This document shows, piece by piece, positions 35,481 to 43,944 of a stretch of 51,442 nucleotides of DNA; positions within the stretch are counted from its first letter, which is position 1; every line of letters begins with the position of its first letter. The notes under the pieces were generated by a model that had not been told where the DNA came from, did not search any database, and was given only the letters and a program-made list of their open reading frames with translations. The stretch is from contig JAPLKC010000023.1 in the NCBI GenBank assembly GCA_026388255.1, forward strand, positions 1 to 51,442, in the 5' to 3' direction. The position numbers and the translations under genes were made by a program. The DNA is from Pseudomonadota bacterium (GTDB lineage Bacteria; Desulfobacterota; Syntrophorhabdia; Syntrophorhabdales; Syntrophorhabdaceae).

Positions 35481-36677
35481 TCAACCTTCTTTCTTATATT
35501 CAATTCCTACAAGCGTAATGTCGTCCTGAAACTCTATTATACCTTCTCCAAAGTTATTAATAGAGGCTATTACCTTATTAAGCATGTTGTCAACAGTTTC
35601 GTTTTTAATGGTTTCAAGTAGGGAATAAAAACGTTCTTCACCGTAAAACTCACCATTTTTGTTCTGAAACTCAACTACACCATCTGTATAAAGTATAATT
35701 TTGTCTCTTTCTTTAAGCATTTTTTGTTCTTCTTCAAAGGGCATTATTCCACCCATCCCTATGATGGTCCCGCCTTTATCTAAAAATTCCATATTGCCAT
35801 TGTGTCGCAGGAGTACAGGTGCTGGATGTGCGGCATTGCTGTAAAAAACCGTATTATCAAGGATATTAATAATTAAATATGTCATGGTAAAATATTTATC
35901 AAACCGCTCGAGAGGATATTCGTTGTCAAGGGCCTGCATCACTTCTTTAGGTGAAGCTATTTTATAACCTGGCGGCCTATCATATTTTCTTTTTGTAATA
36001 TTGCCAATATTGGGTTGCAGTATCTGGGACAGGGAAACGGTAACGAGAGCAGAAGGAACGCCGTGACCGCTTACATCAATCATGTAAAAGGCTATATTGT
36101 TTTCATCGAGCTGGATAATGTTGAATATATCTCCCCCGATTAAATATGAAGGGAGAAATTTCCAGGCTACATCAAGTCCTTCAATATGCGGAATTTTTTG
36201 CGGCAGCAAACTTCGTTGAATGCCTCCCGCTGCCTCAAGGTCTTCATCAAGCCTTTTTTGCTTGACCGTTAATTCCCTGTTTTTGTCGATTAATTCATGG
36301 GTTAAGTGACGGATTTTAAGCTGGTTCTGCACCCTTGCAACCACCTCGCCCTTGTCAAAAGGCTTGGTAATATAATCTGCTCCGCCCATTTCAAGCCCTT
36401 TTATCTTATCTGCTGTGTCGGTTTTTGCAGAAAGAAAAATAATGGGTATATCCATTGTTTGCTCAGCCTGTTTAAACTTTACACATACTTCATAGCCATC
36501 AATTCCAGGCATTACAATATCGAGAAGTATAAGATCAGGGGCAAATGTGTCTGCCTTTTTAATTCCGTCAGAGCCATTGGATGCTTCCATCACCTCATAT
36601 CCTGCCCTTTTCAGTATAAGTAAAAGAAGTTTTCTCAGATCTTCACTATCGTCGACAATCAGAATTTTATCTGCCAT
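35481..36677 (-). CDS. Response regulator with SpoIIE/PP2C-type phosphatase output (RsbU-like)
   Basis: 398 residues. Residues 1-125 are a receiver domain with acidic pair D9/D10, phosphoacceptor D53 (LLDIVMPGIDG), and Lys in TKPFDKGE. A short coiled coil (about 125-160) links to a PP2C-like SpoIIE domain with GGDIFNI (near 186), DVSGHGVPSAL (near 205-215), YTDGVVEFQN and DDITLVGI at the end, so the metal-binding Asp residues are present. Phosphorylation of the receiver should switch its activity on the STAS protein. It thus connects a two-component signal to the partner-switching pair downstream. Confidence 0.93.
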   Translation of the reverse strand: MADKILIVDDSEDLRKLLLLILKRAGYEVMEASNGSDGIKKADTFAPDLILLDIVMPGIDGYEVCVKFKQAEQTMDIPIIFLSAKTDTADKIKGLEMGGADYITKPFDKGEVVARVQNQLKIRHLTHELIDKNRELTVKQKRLDEDLEAAGGIQRSLLPQKIPHIEGLDVAWKFLPSYLIGGDIFNIIQLDENNIAFYMIDVSGHGVPSALVTVSLSQILQPNIGNITKRKYDRPPGYKIASPKEVMQALDNEYPLERFDKYFTMTYLIINILDNTVFYSNAAHPAPVLLRHNGNMEFLDKGGTIIGMGGIMPFEEEQKMLKERDKIILYTDGVVEFQNKNGEFYGEERFYSLLETIKNETVDNMLNKVIASINNFGEGIIEFQDDITLVGIEYKKEG

Positions 36678-36784
36678 AGGCTATTATATTATAACCAACT
36701 ATTCGTTTTGTAAAAGGTTTATTTACTATGTTTTTTTGAAAGTCTGCCCTTTTAGAGTAAAAGATTTTAAATAAGCTGTATAAT

Positions 36785-37407
36785 ATGAAAAATGAGCAGC
36801 GCAAAGAAGCGCGTAGGATAAATAACTCCATAAATCTCCCTTTTCCGGGCTCAAACCACCTCTGGTTTGAATACCAGCTATATCCATATCCTGTACCAGC
36901 AACTCAGAGAGAACATACACTTATTATTCTTATGAAGGACTCTGTATTGTTAAAAAAGGAGTTTATATATATCCGGGCCATGTTATCCCGCATTCTTCAA
37001 GGATTACAGATTATTCACAACTGGAATATCCCCAGCTAAAAGACTATTTCTTGGAAGATGTAAGAAAAAAAGTCAAGGAACATCATACAGCGCTTGAAAA
37101 CATATTTATAAAACTTAAAAACAAAATGTCATCTGCCTGAGAAATATCTAAATCCATTGAACTTGAAGAACTTAGGTCGATAGTTGAGTCGGAAATATAT
37201 TTAGAAATATTCAAAATTACTTTTTCTGATGATCATACCATGCTCTACCTGAACGTAATAAAAAAACTGGAAGACAAATTGTATCTCAACTACAATATCA
37301 TAGTAATGCTGTATTTAGATTCATTGTAATTTTTTTATGATAACAGGTTAAAACTGCAACTGCTCGTTCAAGAAACCCGCCTTTTAAAAGCGAAGATATT
37401 CGTCTTT
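36785..37407 (+). pseudogene. Decayed gene of unknown family
   Basis: This 857-bp gap (36678-37534) has no intact gene but shows coding remnants. It starts with an 84-codon ORF (MKNEQRKEARRINNSINLPF). A second frame then carries a longer sensible stretch (YEGLCIVKKGVYIYPGHVI, later YFLEDVRKKVKEHHTALENI) to a TGA at 37138. The same frame goes on as IELEELRSIVESEIYLEIF to TAA at 37327, then as NRLKLQLLVQETRLLKAK to TAA at 37405. One frameshift and two stops interrupting helix-rich, charged sequence suggest a recently decayed protein. I cannot name the family. Confidence 0.45.
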
Positions 37408-37534
37408 ATTTAAAGTTCTTTTTGTTTTCAAAAACAGATGTTGCATAACCTGTTGAAAAACAATATTCATCAAGTTATTATATGTTTTGTAAGCATGTAG
37501 GATAAGCATCTTTTGAAAGGAGGAGCAATTCCCC

Positions 37535-37858
37535 ATGACATATGATACCGATACAAGTAAAGGGAAAACAATTGTTCGCATAGACAAGGATTTGGAAGAC
37601 CTGATACCCGGATACCTCGAAAACAGACAAAAAGATATAAAGTCCCTGCTGGTCTCCCTTGGGCGCGAGGATTATGAGAGCATACGGATTATAGGACATA
37701 GCATGAAAGGCTCTGGTGGAGGCTACGGATTTGATGATATCTCCACACTTGGCAAGTCAATAGAGGAAGCAGCAAAAGATAAAAATTATGAAGCAATCAA
37801 GAGATATGCCTATGAACTTTCAATTTATCTTGAAAACATTGACATAATTTATGCATAA
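37535..37858 (+). CDS. Histidine phosphotransfer (Hpt) domain protein
   Basis: 107 residues, essentially a single Hpt domain. The phosphoacceptor is H55 in IIGHSMKGSGGGYGF, with the conserved Lys and Gly residues after it. The start has GAAAGGAGG upstream. The end overlaps the ATPase gene by 8 bp, so the two are co-translated. As a free phosphotransfer protein it should shuttle phosphate between the hybrid kinases' receiver domains and a response regulator, most simply the receiver domains of the overlapping gene's product. Confidence 0.92.
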   Translation: MTYDTDTSKGKTIVRIDKDLEDLIPGYLENRQKDIKSLLVSLGREDYESIRIIGHSMKGSGGGYGFDDISTLGKSIEEAAKDKNYEAIKRYAYELSIYLENIDIIYA

Positions 37859-40418
37859 CCCGGACAGACCTTTAATTTTGAGTATTGATGATGATCCGGA
37901 TATAAGGCGGCTTATCGAACAGATACTGATTAATAATAATTACGAGGTTGTTGCTGCCGAAAACGGAAAAAAAGCACTCCAGATAATTCACACATTGAAA
38001 CCTGATCTAATTTTGCTTGATGTATTAATGCCGGACATGGATGGTTATGAAACCTGTTACCGGTTGCAGCAAAATACTGAAACTGCATATATACCTGTTT
38101 TATTTCTAACCGGCATTGAAGAAGAACAGAACAAAGCAAAGGCCTTTGCTGCAGGGGCAGTTGACTATATAGTAAAACCTTTTAAAAGAAAACTACTCCT
38201 TGAAAAAATTAAACAACATATAAATACAAAAACCCGTTGGAAAACAGTGGAAAAAGGGATTGTTCCGGAGCAGGAAGGAAAAATCACTCCTTCAGACTTT
38301 ATTCAATTCAAAGAGTTTCTTGCCGAAGAACTCGGCTTTTCCTCTGACATAAAAGACAGGCTTATGCATACTATCCCTTCTCAAATCTATTCGATGCTTT
38401 CGGATTCAGGCATTCCGAGTAGTCAGGTGGCACAGCTTATCGCAAAGTTTTTTAGATTTCGTTACACGCCTATTATAGACCCCGATGATGTAAATCTGGG
38501 CATACTTTCTACACCTTTTTCGAAGAGCAACTCTGTTGTTGCCGTTAAGTCAGAGACTATGGACAATACGTATGTTCTGAGCAACCCTTTTAACTGGGAA
38601 CTTCTTGCAGTTTTGAAAAAAAATTCAAGGTCAAAACAGATAGATATCGTAATCACTGAACCGGAGAATATAGCCTCATTATTAAAATACGGCACAACCG
38701 CTGCAGATCAAATGATTGACAAGCTCGAAGAAAAGATAAAGATTGCAAGACCTGCTTCTGAAAAAAAGAGCCTCATTACTGAAGAAGAAACTGAAAAACG
38801 TCCCGTGGTACATATTACAAATACAATTCTTTACACTGCCGTAACCAGCAAGGCAAGCGATATTCATATCGAACCAAAGGAAAAACATACCATAGTCCGA
38901 TTCAGGATAGACGGGGATATGAGAGACATGTTTTCTCTGAACAAGGATACGGGCATTATGGTATTGACACGGTTAAAGGCCCTTGGAGGGCTTGATATTA
39001 CAGAACGGCATAAACCACAGGACGGTTCCCTGGAAGCCATAATCAATAACAGAAGTTTCAAGCTCAGACTTGCAAGCACCTCAACACCCAGTGGAGAAAG
39101 TTTAATCATAAGGATGCTTGAACCGGATGCAAAGCAAAAGGATCTGAAAGAACTGGGAATGATGGATCAACAGTTCGAGACAATGCATGATTTTGCAGGA
39201 CGAACTAAAGGCATGGTTCTCGTTGTCGGGCCAACCGGTTCAGGGAAAACCACTACCATTTATAGCCTCCTCTCCCAGATAGATTGCCAAAAAAGAAGCC
39301 TTATCTCAGTTGAAGATCCTGTTGAATACCGTATAACTTTTGCCAACCAGCAACAGGTGGATGATAAAAAAGGGGTGACTTTTGAAGCAATTCTTAAATC
39401 CTCAGTAAGACAGGACCCTGATATTCTGTTTATCGGTGAGGTAAGGGATTCCTATTCGGCAAGCATTGCCGTTGATTTTGCAAGCACAGGACACCTTGCG
39501 ATTACAACCTTGCATACATCGAACGCCACTACTGCAATATTCCGTCTTGAAAGGCTTGGAATTAGTAGAGGTCAGATGGCAGACTCAATCCTTGGTATTG
39601 TTGCCCAGCGATTATTGAAAAAGCTCTGTCCCTATTGCAAAGAGATAGTGCCCATCTCTGATGAAGAGGCAGATATGCTTGCACCATTCACAGATCAACT
39701 GCCTGTTGAGGTTGCCCACCCTGTAGGCTGTCCGAAATGCAGTGAAACCGGTTATGCCGGACGCGAAGGGGTCTATGAAATCATACCCTTCGAACCTGAA
39801 ACAATAGAAATGGTACGGGCCAATAAATCTATTGTCGAGATACGAGAATATGTAGCTAAAACCGGCGTTAAACTTATCAGCCACCATGCAGTGGAAAAGG
39901 TCAAGGAGTTTCTCTTTTCACCACAGGCTGTATACGAAAAAATACTTGTGGAAGAACAACTTTTACAAACGCAACAAAGTACACAGATGGCCGATAAAAT
40001 CCCTGACATACCTGTGATTGAACAAATATCCGTTCTGGTTAAAACAGACAGCGAAAAGATATCAATGCTGGTCGTTGAAGATGATATGGATACCCAAAGA
40101 CTGATAACCCGTTACCTTCAGGGTGAGGGTTATGATGTAAGGGTTGCCAATGACGGCATTGATGCCTTAATGCAGTTGGCGCAAAAGAATTTCAATCTTA
40201 TCCTCTCGGACATTCAGATGCCCAATTTAGACGGATTTAAGTTCATGGAACTGAAACAACAAAAGGGCATAGAAACTCCCTTGATTTTCATTACTTCACA
40301 AGATAGCGATGAAGACGAGATCAAAGGTTTTAAACTCGGCGCAACAGACTTTATCAAAAAACCGGTAAAGAAGGATGTCCTGTTATTAAGAATTAAAAAG
40401 GCTCTCAAAGGCATCTGA
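37851..40418 (+). CDS. REC - PilB/GspE-type secretion ATPase - REC fusion
   Basis: 855 residues. Residues 1-125: receiver (acidic SIDDDPD, phosphoacceptor D57 in LLDVLMPDMDG, Lys in VKPF). Residues about 140-300: T2SSE N-terminal-like region. Residues about 320-700: GspE/PilB ATPase with Walker A GPTGSGKTTT (near 460), Asp box SVEDPVEY, Walker B ILFIGEVRD, His box TLHTS and the zinc tetracysteine CPYC...CPKC near 592-628. Residues about 738-855: a second receiver (VVEDD, Asp near 786 in LSDIQMPNLDG, Lys in KKPV). Such ATPases power pilus extension or type II secretion. Two terminal receivers imply direct control by phosphorylation. No pilus or secretion genes are adjacent. Confidence 0.9.
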   Translation: MHNPDRPLILSIDDDPDIRRLIEQILINNNYEVVAAENGKKALQIIHTLKPDLILLDVLMPDMDGYETCYRLQQNTETAYIPVLFLTGIEEEQNKAKAFAAGAVDYIVKPFKRKLLLEKIKQHINTKTRWKTVEKGIVPEQEGKITPSDFIQFKEFLAEELGFSSDIKDRLMHTIPSQIYSMLSDSGIPSSQVAQLIAKFFRFRYTPIIDPDDVNLGILSTPFSKSNSVVAVKSETMDNTYVLSNPFNWELLAVLKKNSRSKQIDIVITEPENIASLLKYGTTAADQMIDKLEEKIKIARPASEKKSLITEEETEKRPVVHITNTILYTAVTSKASDIHIEPKEKHTIVRFRIDGDMRDMFSLNKDTGIMVLTRLKALGGLDITERHKPQDGSLEAIINNRSFKLRLASTSTPSGESLIIRMLEPDAKQKDLKELGMMDQQFETMHDFAGRTKGMVLVVGPTGSGKTTTIYSLLSQIDCQKRSLISVEDPVEYRITFANQQQVDDKKGVTFEAILKSSVRQDPDILFIGEVRDSYSASIAVDFASTGHLAITTLHTSNATTAIFRLERLGISRGQMADSILGIVAQRLLKKLCPYCKEIVPISDEEADMLAPFTDQLPVEVAHPVGCPKCSETGYAGREGVYEIIPFEPETIEMVRANKSIVEIREYVAKTGVKLISHHAVEKVKEFLFSPQAVYEKILVEEQLLQTQQSTQMADKIPDIPVIEQISVLVKTDSEKISMLVVEDDMDTQRLITRYLQGEGYDVRVANDGIDALMQLAQKNFNLILSDIQMPNLDGFKFMELKQQKGIETPLIFITSQDSDEDEIKGFKLGATDFIKKPVKKDVLLLRIKKALKGI

Positions 40419-40464
40419 ACTTTCGGTGCATACAAAAAAGAAGAAATGTTCGGAGGCAGTATCT

Positions 40465-43341
40465 ATGGAAGATATGTATAATACAAAAAAACAACTTATT
40501 GATGAGCTTCAACGATTGCGTCAACGGAATATTGAACTGGAAAAGCTGGAGATCGAGCACAAACAACTGGAAGACCTTGTTATTCGTGCCAAACAGGAAT
40601 GGGAATATACATTCGATTCCGTGCCCGATCTGATTGCACTCATTGACGGTCAACACCGTATTATGCGGGTAAATAAAGCAATGGCAGATAAGTTGGATCT
40701 TTCACCAAAGGAAATGGTCGGGATGCCATGCTATAAATCGGTTCATGATATGGAAACCCCGCCTGTTTTCTGCCCCCATACCCTCTTATTGGAGGATGGA
40801 CAAATCCATAACGCAGAACTTCAAGTAGAGGCTTTCGGAGGTTTTTTCTCAGTAACTGTCTCTCCGCTATATGATGAAAAAGGTAATCTGATTGCCTCTG
40901 TTCATGTTGCCCGCGACATCACCGAACTTAAGATGGCAGAGGATGCGCTTAAAGACAGCGAGAACTACTTAAAATCCATATTAAACTCTGTGCAAACAGG
41001 GGTCATGCTCATCGATGTCGATGAACATAAGATCGTTTACGCAAATCCTGCGGCTATCACAATGATTGGAACCAATGAAAAAAACGTCATCGGCAAGACA
41101 TGTCACACCTTCATATGCCCGGCAGAAAAAGGGAAATGTCCGATTTCCGACCTCAAACAGACTGTCGATAATTCAGATAGAATTCTCATAAATGCTAATA
41201 GCGAGAGAATACCAATTATTAAAACAGTTGTTCCCATAAAAATAAGCGGTCATGCATACTACCTGGAGAGTTTTGTCGACATTACCGAACGTAAGGGAGC
41301 AGAAGAAAGAATTCAGGAACAAGTGCATTTCTTGCAGGTGTTAATTGATTCAATTCCCGCACCGGTATTCTACAAGGACTTACACGGTTTATACGTGGGC
41401 TGCAATCGAGGTTTCGAGTCTCATCTTGGTCTGCTTAAAGAACAAATTATCGGCAAATCTGTTTATGACGTAATGACAAAGGAAGTGGCTGAACAGATTG
41501 ATAAAATGGACATGGCCCTTTATAGGGAGCCGGGGATACAACGGTATGAAACAACTGTTGCTCATCCCGACGGTTCAAACCATGACGTAGTATTCAGTAA
41601 AGCTACCTATATAGACAGGAAAGGAAGCATTACCGGACTGGTCGGGGTAATCCTTGACATTACTGATCTTAAAAAAACTGAGATTGCTTTGCGGAAAGCA
41701 AAGGAAGAAGCAGAAGTTGCAAACCGTGCAAAAAGTGAATTTCTTGCAAGCATGAGCCATGAAATCAGAACTCCAATGAATGCCATAATAGGCATGGCTG
41801 AACTTCTCATGGATACGCCACTCACCTCTGAGCAGGAAAAGTATGTCCAGGTTTCCCGGGGCGCAGGGGAAAACCTTCTTGGACTCATAAATGATATCCT
41901 CGATCTTTCTAAAGTGGAGGCCGGCCAAATAAACCTGGAACATATAAGCTTTGATCTCATGGATGTCATTGAAAGGACCTACGATATTCTGGCGCTCCGG
42001 GCTAATGAAAAAGCCCTGGAGCTGACCTGCCATGTATCCCCGGATATTCCCGCTTACTTGATTGGAGATCCGACACGATTGCGACAGGTTCTGGTTAATT
42101 TAATCGGAAACGCAATAAAATTTACAGAAAAAGGTGAAGTTGTTGTCGAAGTAAGCAAACAAGGTTCAGAAAAAGAGGTTCAAGGTCTTTCAGATTCTAA
42201 ATCCAAAATTCTAAATTCTAAATCAGAAATAGTTACCCTTCTGTTTTCTGTTCGCGATACGGGTATCGGCATTCCGGATGAAAAAATTAATATGATCTTT
42301 GAAAAATTTACTCAGGCAGATGCTTCAACTACAAGGAGATATGGCGGAACAGGCCTTGGATTGACCATTTCAAAAAGGATTATCCATCTCATGGAAGGTG
42401 AAATCCGGGCTGAAAGCAAAGTCAATGTTGGAACCACTATGTTCTTCACAGCATGTTTTAATATTCAGGAGGGCTTGAAAGAAGAGAAGACCTTGCCTTA
42501 TAATGTGAATTTAAAAGATGTTAAAGTTCTCGTCATTGATGATAACGCTACAAACAGAATGATTTTGAGAGAGATGCTAAGCAGCTTCGGCGCTCAGGTA
42601 ACAGAGGCGGAAAACGGCAAGACCGGTCTTGAAATACTGGAGCACAGCGTTGTTGGAAAAGAATTGATAGGGCTTGTTTTTCTTGATTATCATATGCCTG
42701 ATATGGATGGTTTTGAAGTAGCAGAACGTATTAAAAAAAATGAACAGCTCAAACATGTCTCTGTAATTATTCTTACTTCAGGATTTTCTAAGAGCGATAA
42801 GGAAATGGCCCATCAGTTTAACATCACGTCAATACTATTTAAGCCGATCAAACGTGCTGAACTAAGAGAGGCAATCAATATTGCAATGCATTATATCCCT
42901 CATAAAGATGATGGAGCTCAAGCCCACGTTGTTCAACCATCTCCCGGTGAAAAAGAGGTTTTACATGTACTGATTGTTGATGATAATGAGGATAACCGAT
43001 TGCTCTTCTGGTCATACTTTAAAAATACGCTTCATAAAACAGATTTGGCAGAAAACGGCCTGGTGGCTTTAAAAAAATTTACAGAAGGTCAGGGAAAATA
43101 TGATCTGGTTCTGATGGACATGCAAATGCCGATAATGGACGGTTACACAGCTACTTCACAAATAAGGGCATGGGAAAAGAAAAACGGGCTTGAACCAACG
43201 CCGATCATTGCCCTTACAGCATATGCCATGAAAGAAGATATTCAGAAAAGTCTTGGGGTCGGATGCAACGGTCATATAACAAAACCGGTAAAAAAGACAC
43301 AGTTTCTTGAAGCTGTTGCCGCTTATGCTAAGAGAAAATAA
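40465..43341 (+). CDS. Cytoplasmic hybrid histidine kinase with PAS repeats and two receivers
   Basis: 958 residues from the ATG with GGAGG 8 bp upstream; a GTG 13 codons earlier lacks a site. A short N-terminal coiled coil is followed by three PAS-type domains (about 45-160, 165-280, 290-405), HisKA with H432 (SMSHEIRTP), HATPase (DTGIGIP, GGTGLGLTIS), then two receivers, each with an Asp (FLDYHMPDMDG and LMDMQMPIMDG) and Lys. No membrane helix is seen, so it should sense a cytoplasmic or redox signal. An A/T repeat inside the ATPase domain encodes a loop. It lies 46 bp after the ATPase gene and probably feeds the Hpt protein. Confidence 0.93.
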   Translation: MEDMYNTKKQLIDELQRLRQRNIELEKLEIEHKQLEDLVIRAKQEWEYTFDSVPDLIALIDGQHRIMRVNKAMADKLDLSPKEMVGMPCYKSVHDMETPPVFCPHTLLLEDGQIHNAELQVEAFGGFFSVTVSPLYDEKGNLIASVHVARDITELKMAEDALKDSENYLKSILNSVQTGVMLIDVDEHKIVYANPAAITMIGTNEKNVIGKTCHTFICPAEKGKCPISDLKQTVDNSDRILINANSERIPIIKTVVPIKISGHAYYLESFVDITERKGAEERIQEQVHFLQVLIDSIPAPVFYKDLHGLYVGCNRGFESHLGLLKEQIIGKSVYDVMTKEVAEQIDKMDMALYREPGIQRYETTVAHPDGSNHDVVFSKATYIDRKGSITGLVGVILDITDLKKTEIALRKAKEEAEVANRAKSEFLASMSHEIRTPMNAIIGMAELLMDTPLTSEQEKYVQVSRGAGENLLGLINDILDLSKVEAGQINLEHISFDLMDVIERTYDILALRANEKALELTCHVSPDIPAYLIGDPTRLRQVLVNLIGNAIKFTEKGEVVVEVSKQGSEKEVQGLSDSKSKILNSKSEIVTLLFSVRDTGIGIPDEKINMIFEKFTQADASTTRRYGGTGLGLTISKRIIHLMEGEIRAESKVNVGTTMFFTACFNIQEGLKEEKTLPYNVNLKDVKVLVIDDNATNRMILREMLSSFGAQVTEAENGKTGLEILEHSVVGKELIGLVFLDYHMPDMDGFEVAERIKKNEQLKHVSVIILTSGFSKSDKEMAHQFNITSILFKPIKRAELREAINIAMHYIPHKDDGAQAHVVQPSPGEKEVLHVLIVDDNEDNRLLFWSYFKNTLHKTDLAENGLVALKKFTEGQGKYDLVLMDMQMPIMDGYTATSQIRAWEKKNGLEPTPIIALTAYAMKEDIQKSLGVGCNGHITKPVKKTQFLEAVAAYAKRK
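42193..42224. repeat. ATTCTAAAT-type simple repeat inside the kinase ATPase domain
   Basis: Direct repeats of ATTCTAAAT (CAAAATTCTAAATTCTAAATC) encode a Lys/Ser-rich loop (KSKILNSKSE) between strands of the HATPase domain. The related kinase at 43945 has an unrelated insert at the same place, so the loop tolerates variation. Confidence 0.5.
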
Positions 43342-43368
43342 ATCTGAATTTATACATTAAGGAGAGAT

Positions 43369-43944
43369 ATGATTGACAGAGAAAAAGGTTGGCAAGACAA
43401 AGCAACAAATCTACAAAAGGACATGTCATATTTATTGACCCATGATTCCATTACAGGGCTTCCGAATCGGGCACTTTTTTATGACCGCCTCGACATGGCT
43501 ATCATTCAAGCACAGCGCAATAAGGAAAGGTTTGCTGTTATGATAGTTGATCTTGATGATTTTAAAAAGATTATTCATACCAACGGCCATCTCGTTGGCG
43601 AAAGCCTGTTGAAAGAGACAGGCGTACGACTCACAAAATGCATCAGAAAAGTGGACACCGTGGCTTATCTCGGAGGAGATGAGTTTGCAATAATCCTGCC
43701 GGCAGTTATGCGAAAAGACAACACCATCAAGGTTGCAAGAAGCATAATTAAATCCTTTCAGTACCCCTTCGATATTAATGAAAGCTTATTTTACCTCACC
43801 GGAAGCATCGGCATCTCCATTTTTCCGGAGCATGGAAACCTGGCAGAGGAGTTGTTGAAGAACGCAGATATTGCATTGTATTATGCCAAAGACAAAGGGA
43901 AGAATAATTTTCAATTCTATTCGTACGCATTGAAGGCGCTTTAG
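43369..43944 (+). CDS. GGDEF-domain protein with altered substrate-site residues
   Basis: 191 residues, almost all GGDEF domain, with AAGGAG upstream. The signature loop is intact (GGDEF at residues 102-106), and the N-terminal THDSITGLPNRALFYDRL and DLDDFK segments are typical. However, where diguanylate cyclases usually read FKxINDxxGHxxGD, this protein has FKKIIHTNGHLVGE: the guanine-binding Asn is Ile and the later Asp is Glu. It may have weak activity or be a GTP or c-di-GMP-sensing relic. No separate sensor domain is present. It is 27 bp after one hybrid kinase and directly abuts the next. Confidence 0.88.
   Translation: MIDREKGWQDKATNLQKDMSYLLTHDSITGLPNRALFYDRLDMAIIQAQRNKERFAVMIVDLDDFKKIIHTNGHLVGESLLKETGVRLTKCIRKVDTVAYLGGDEFAIILPAVMRKDNTIKVARSIIKSFQYPFDINESLFYLTGSIGISIFPEHGNLAEELLKNADIALYYAKDKGKNNFQFYSYALKAL

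Noticed and set aside
42193-42224. Start of a CRISPR or mobile element
   Set aside because: The repeats are 9-bp tandem units without spacers and stay in frame inside the kinase domain.
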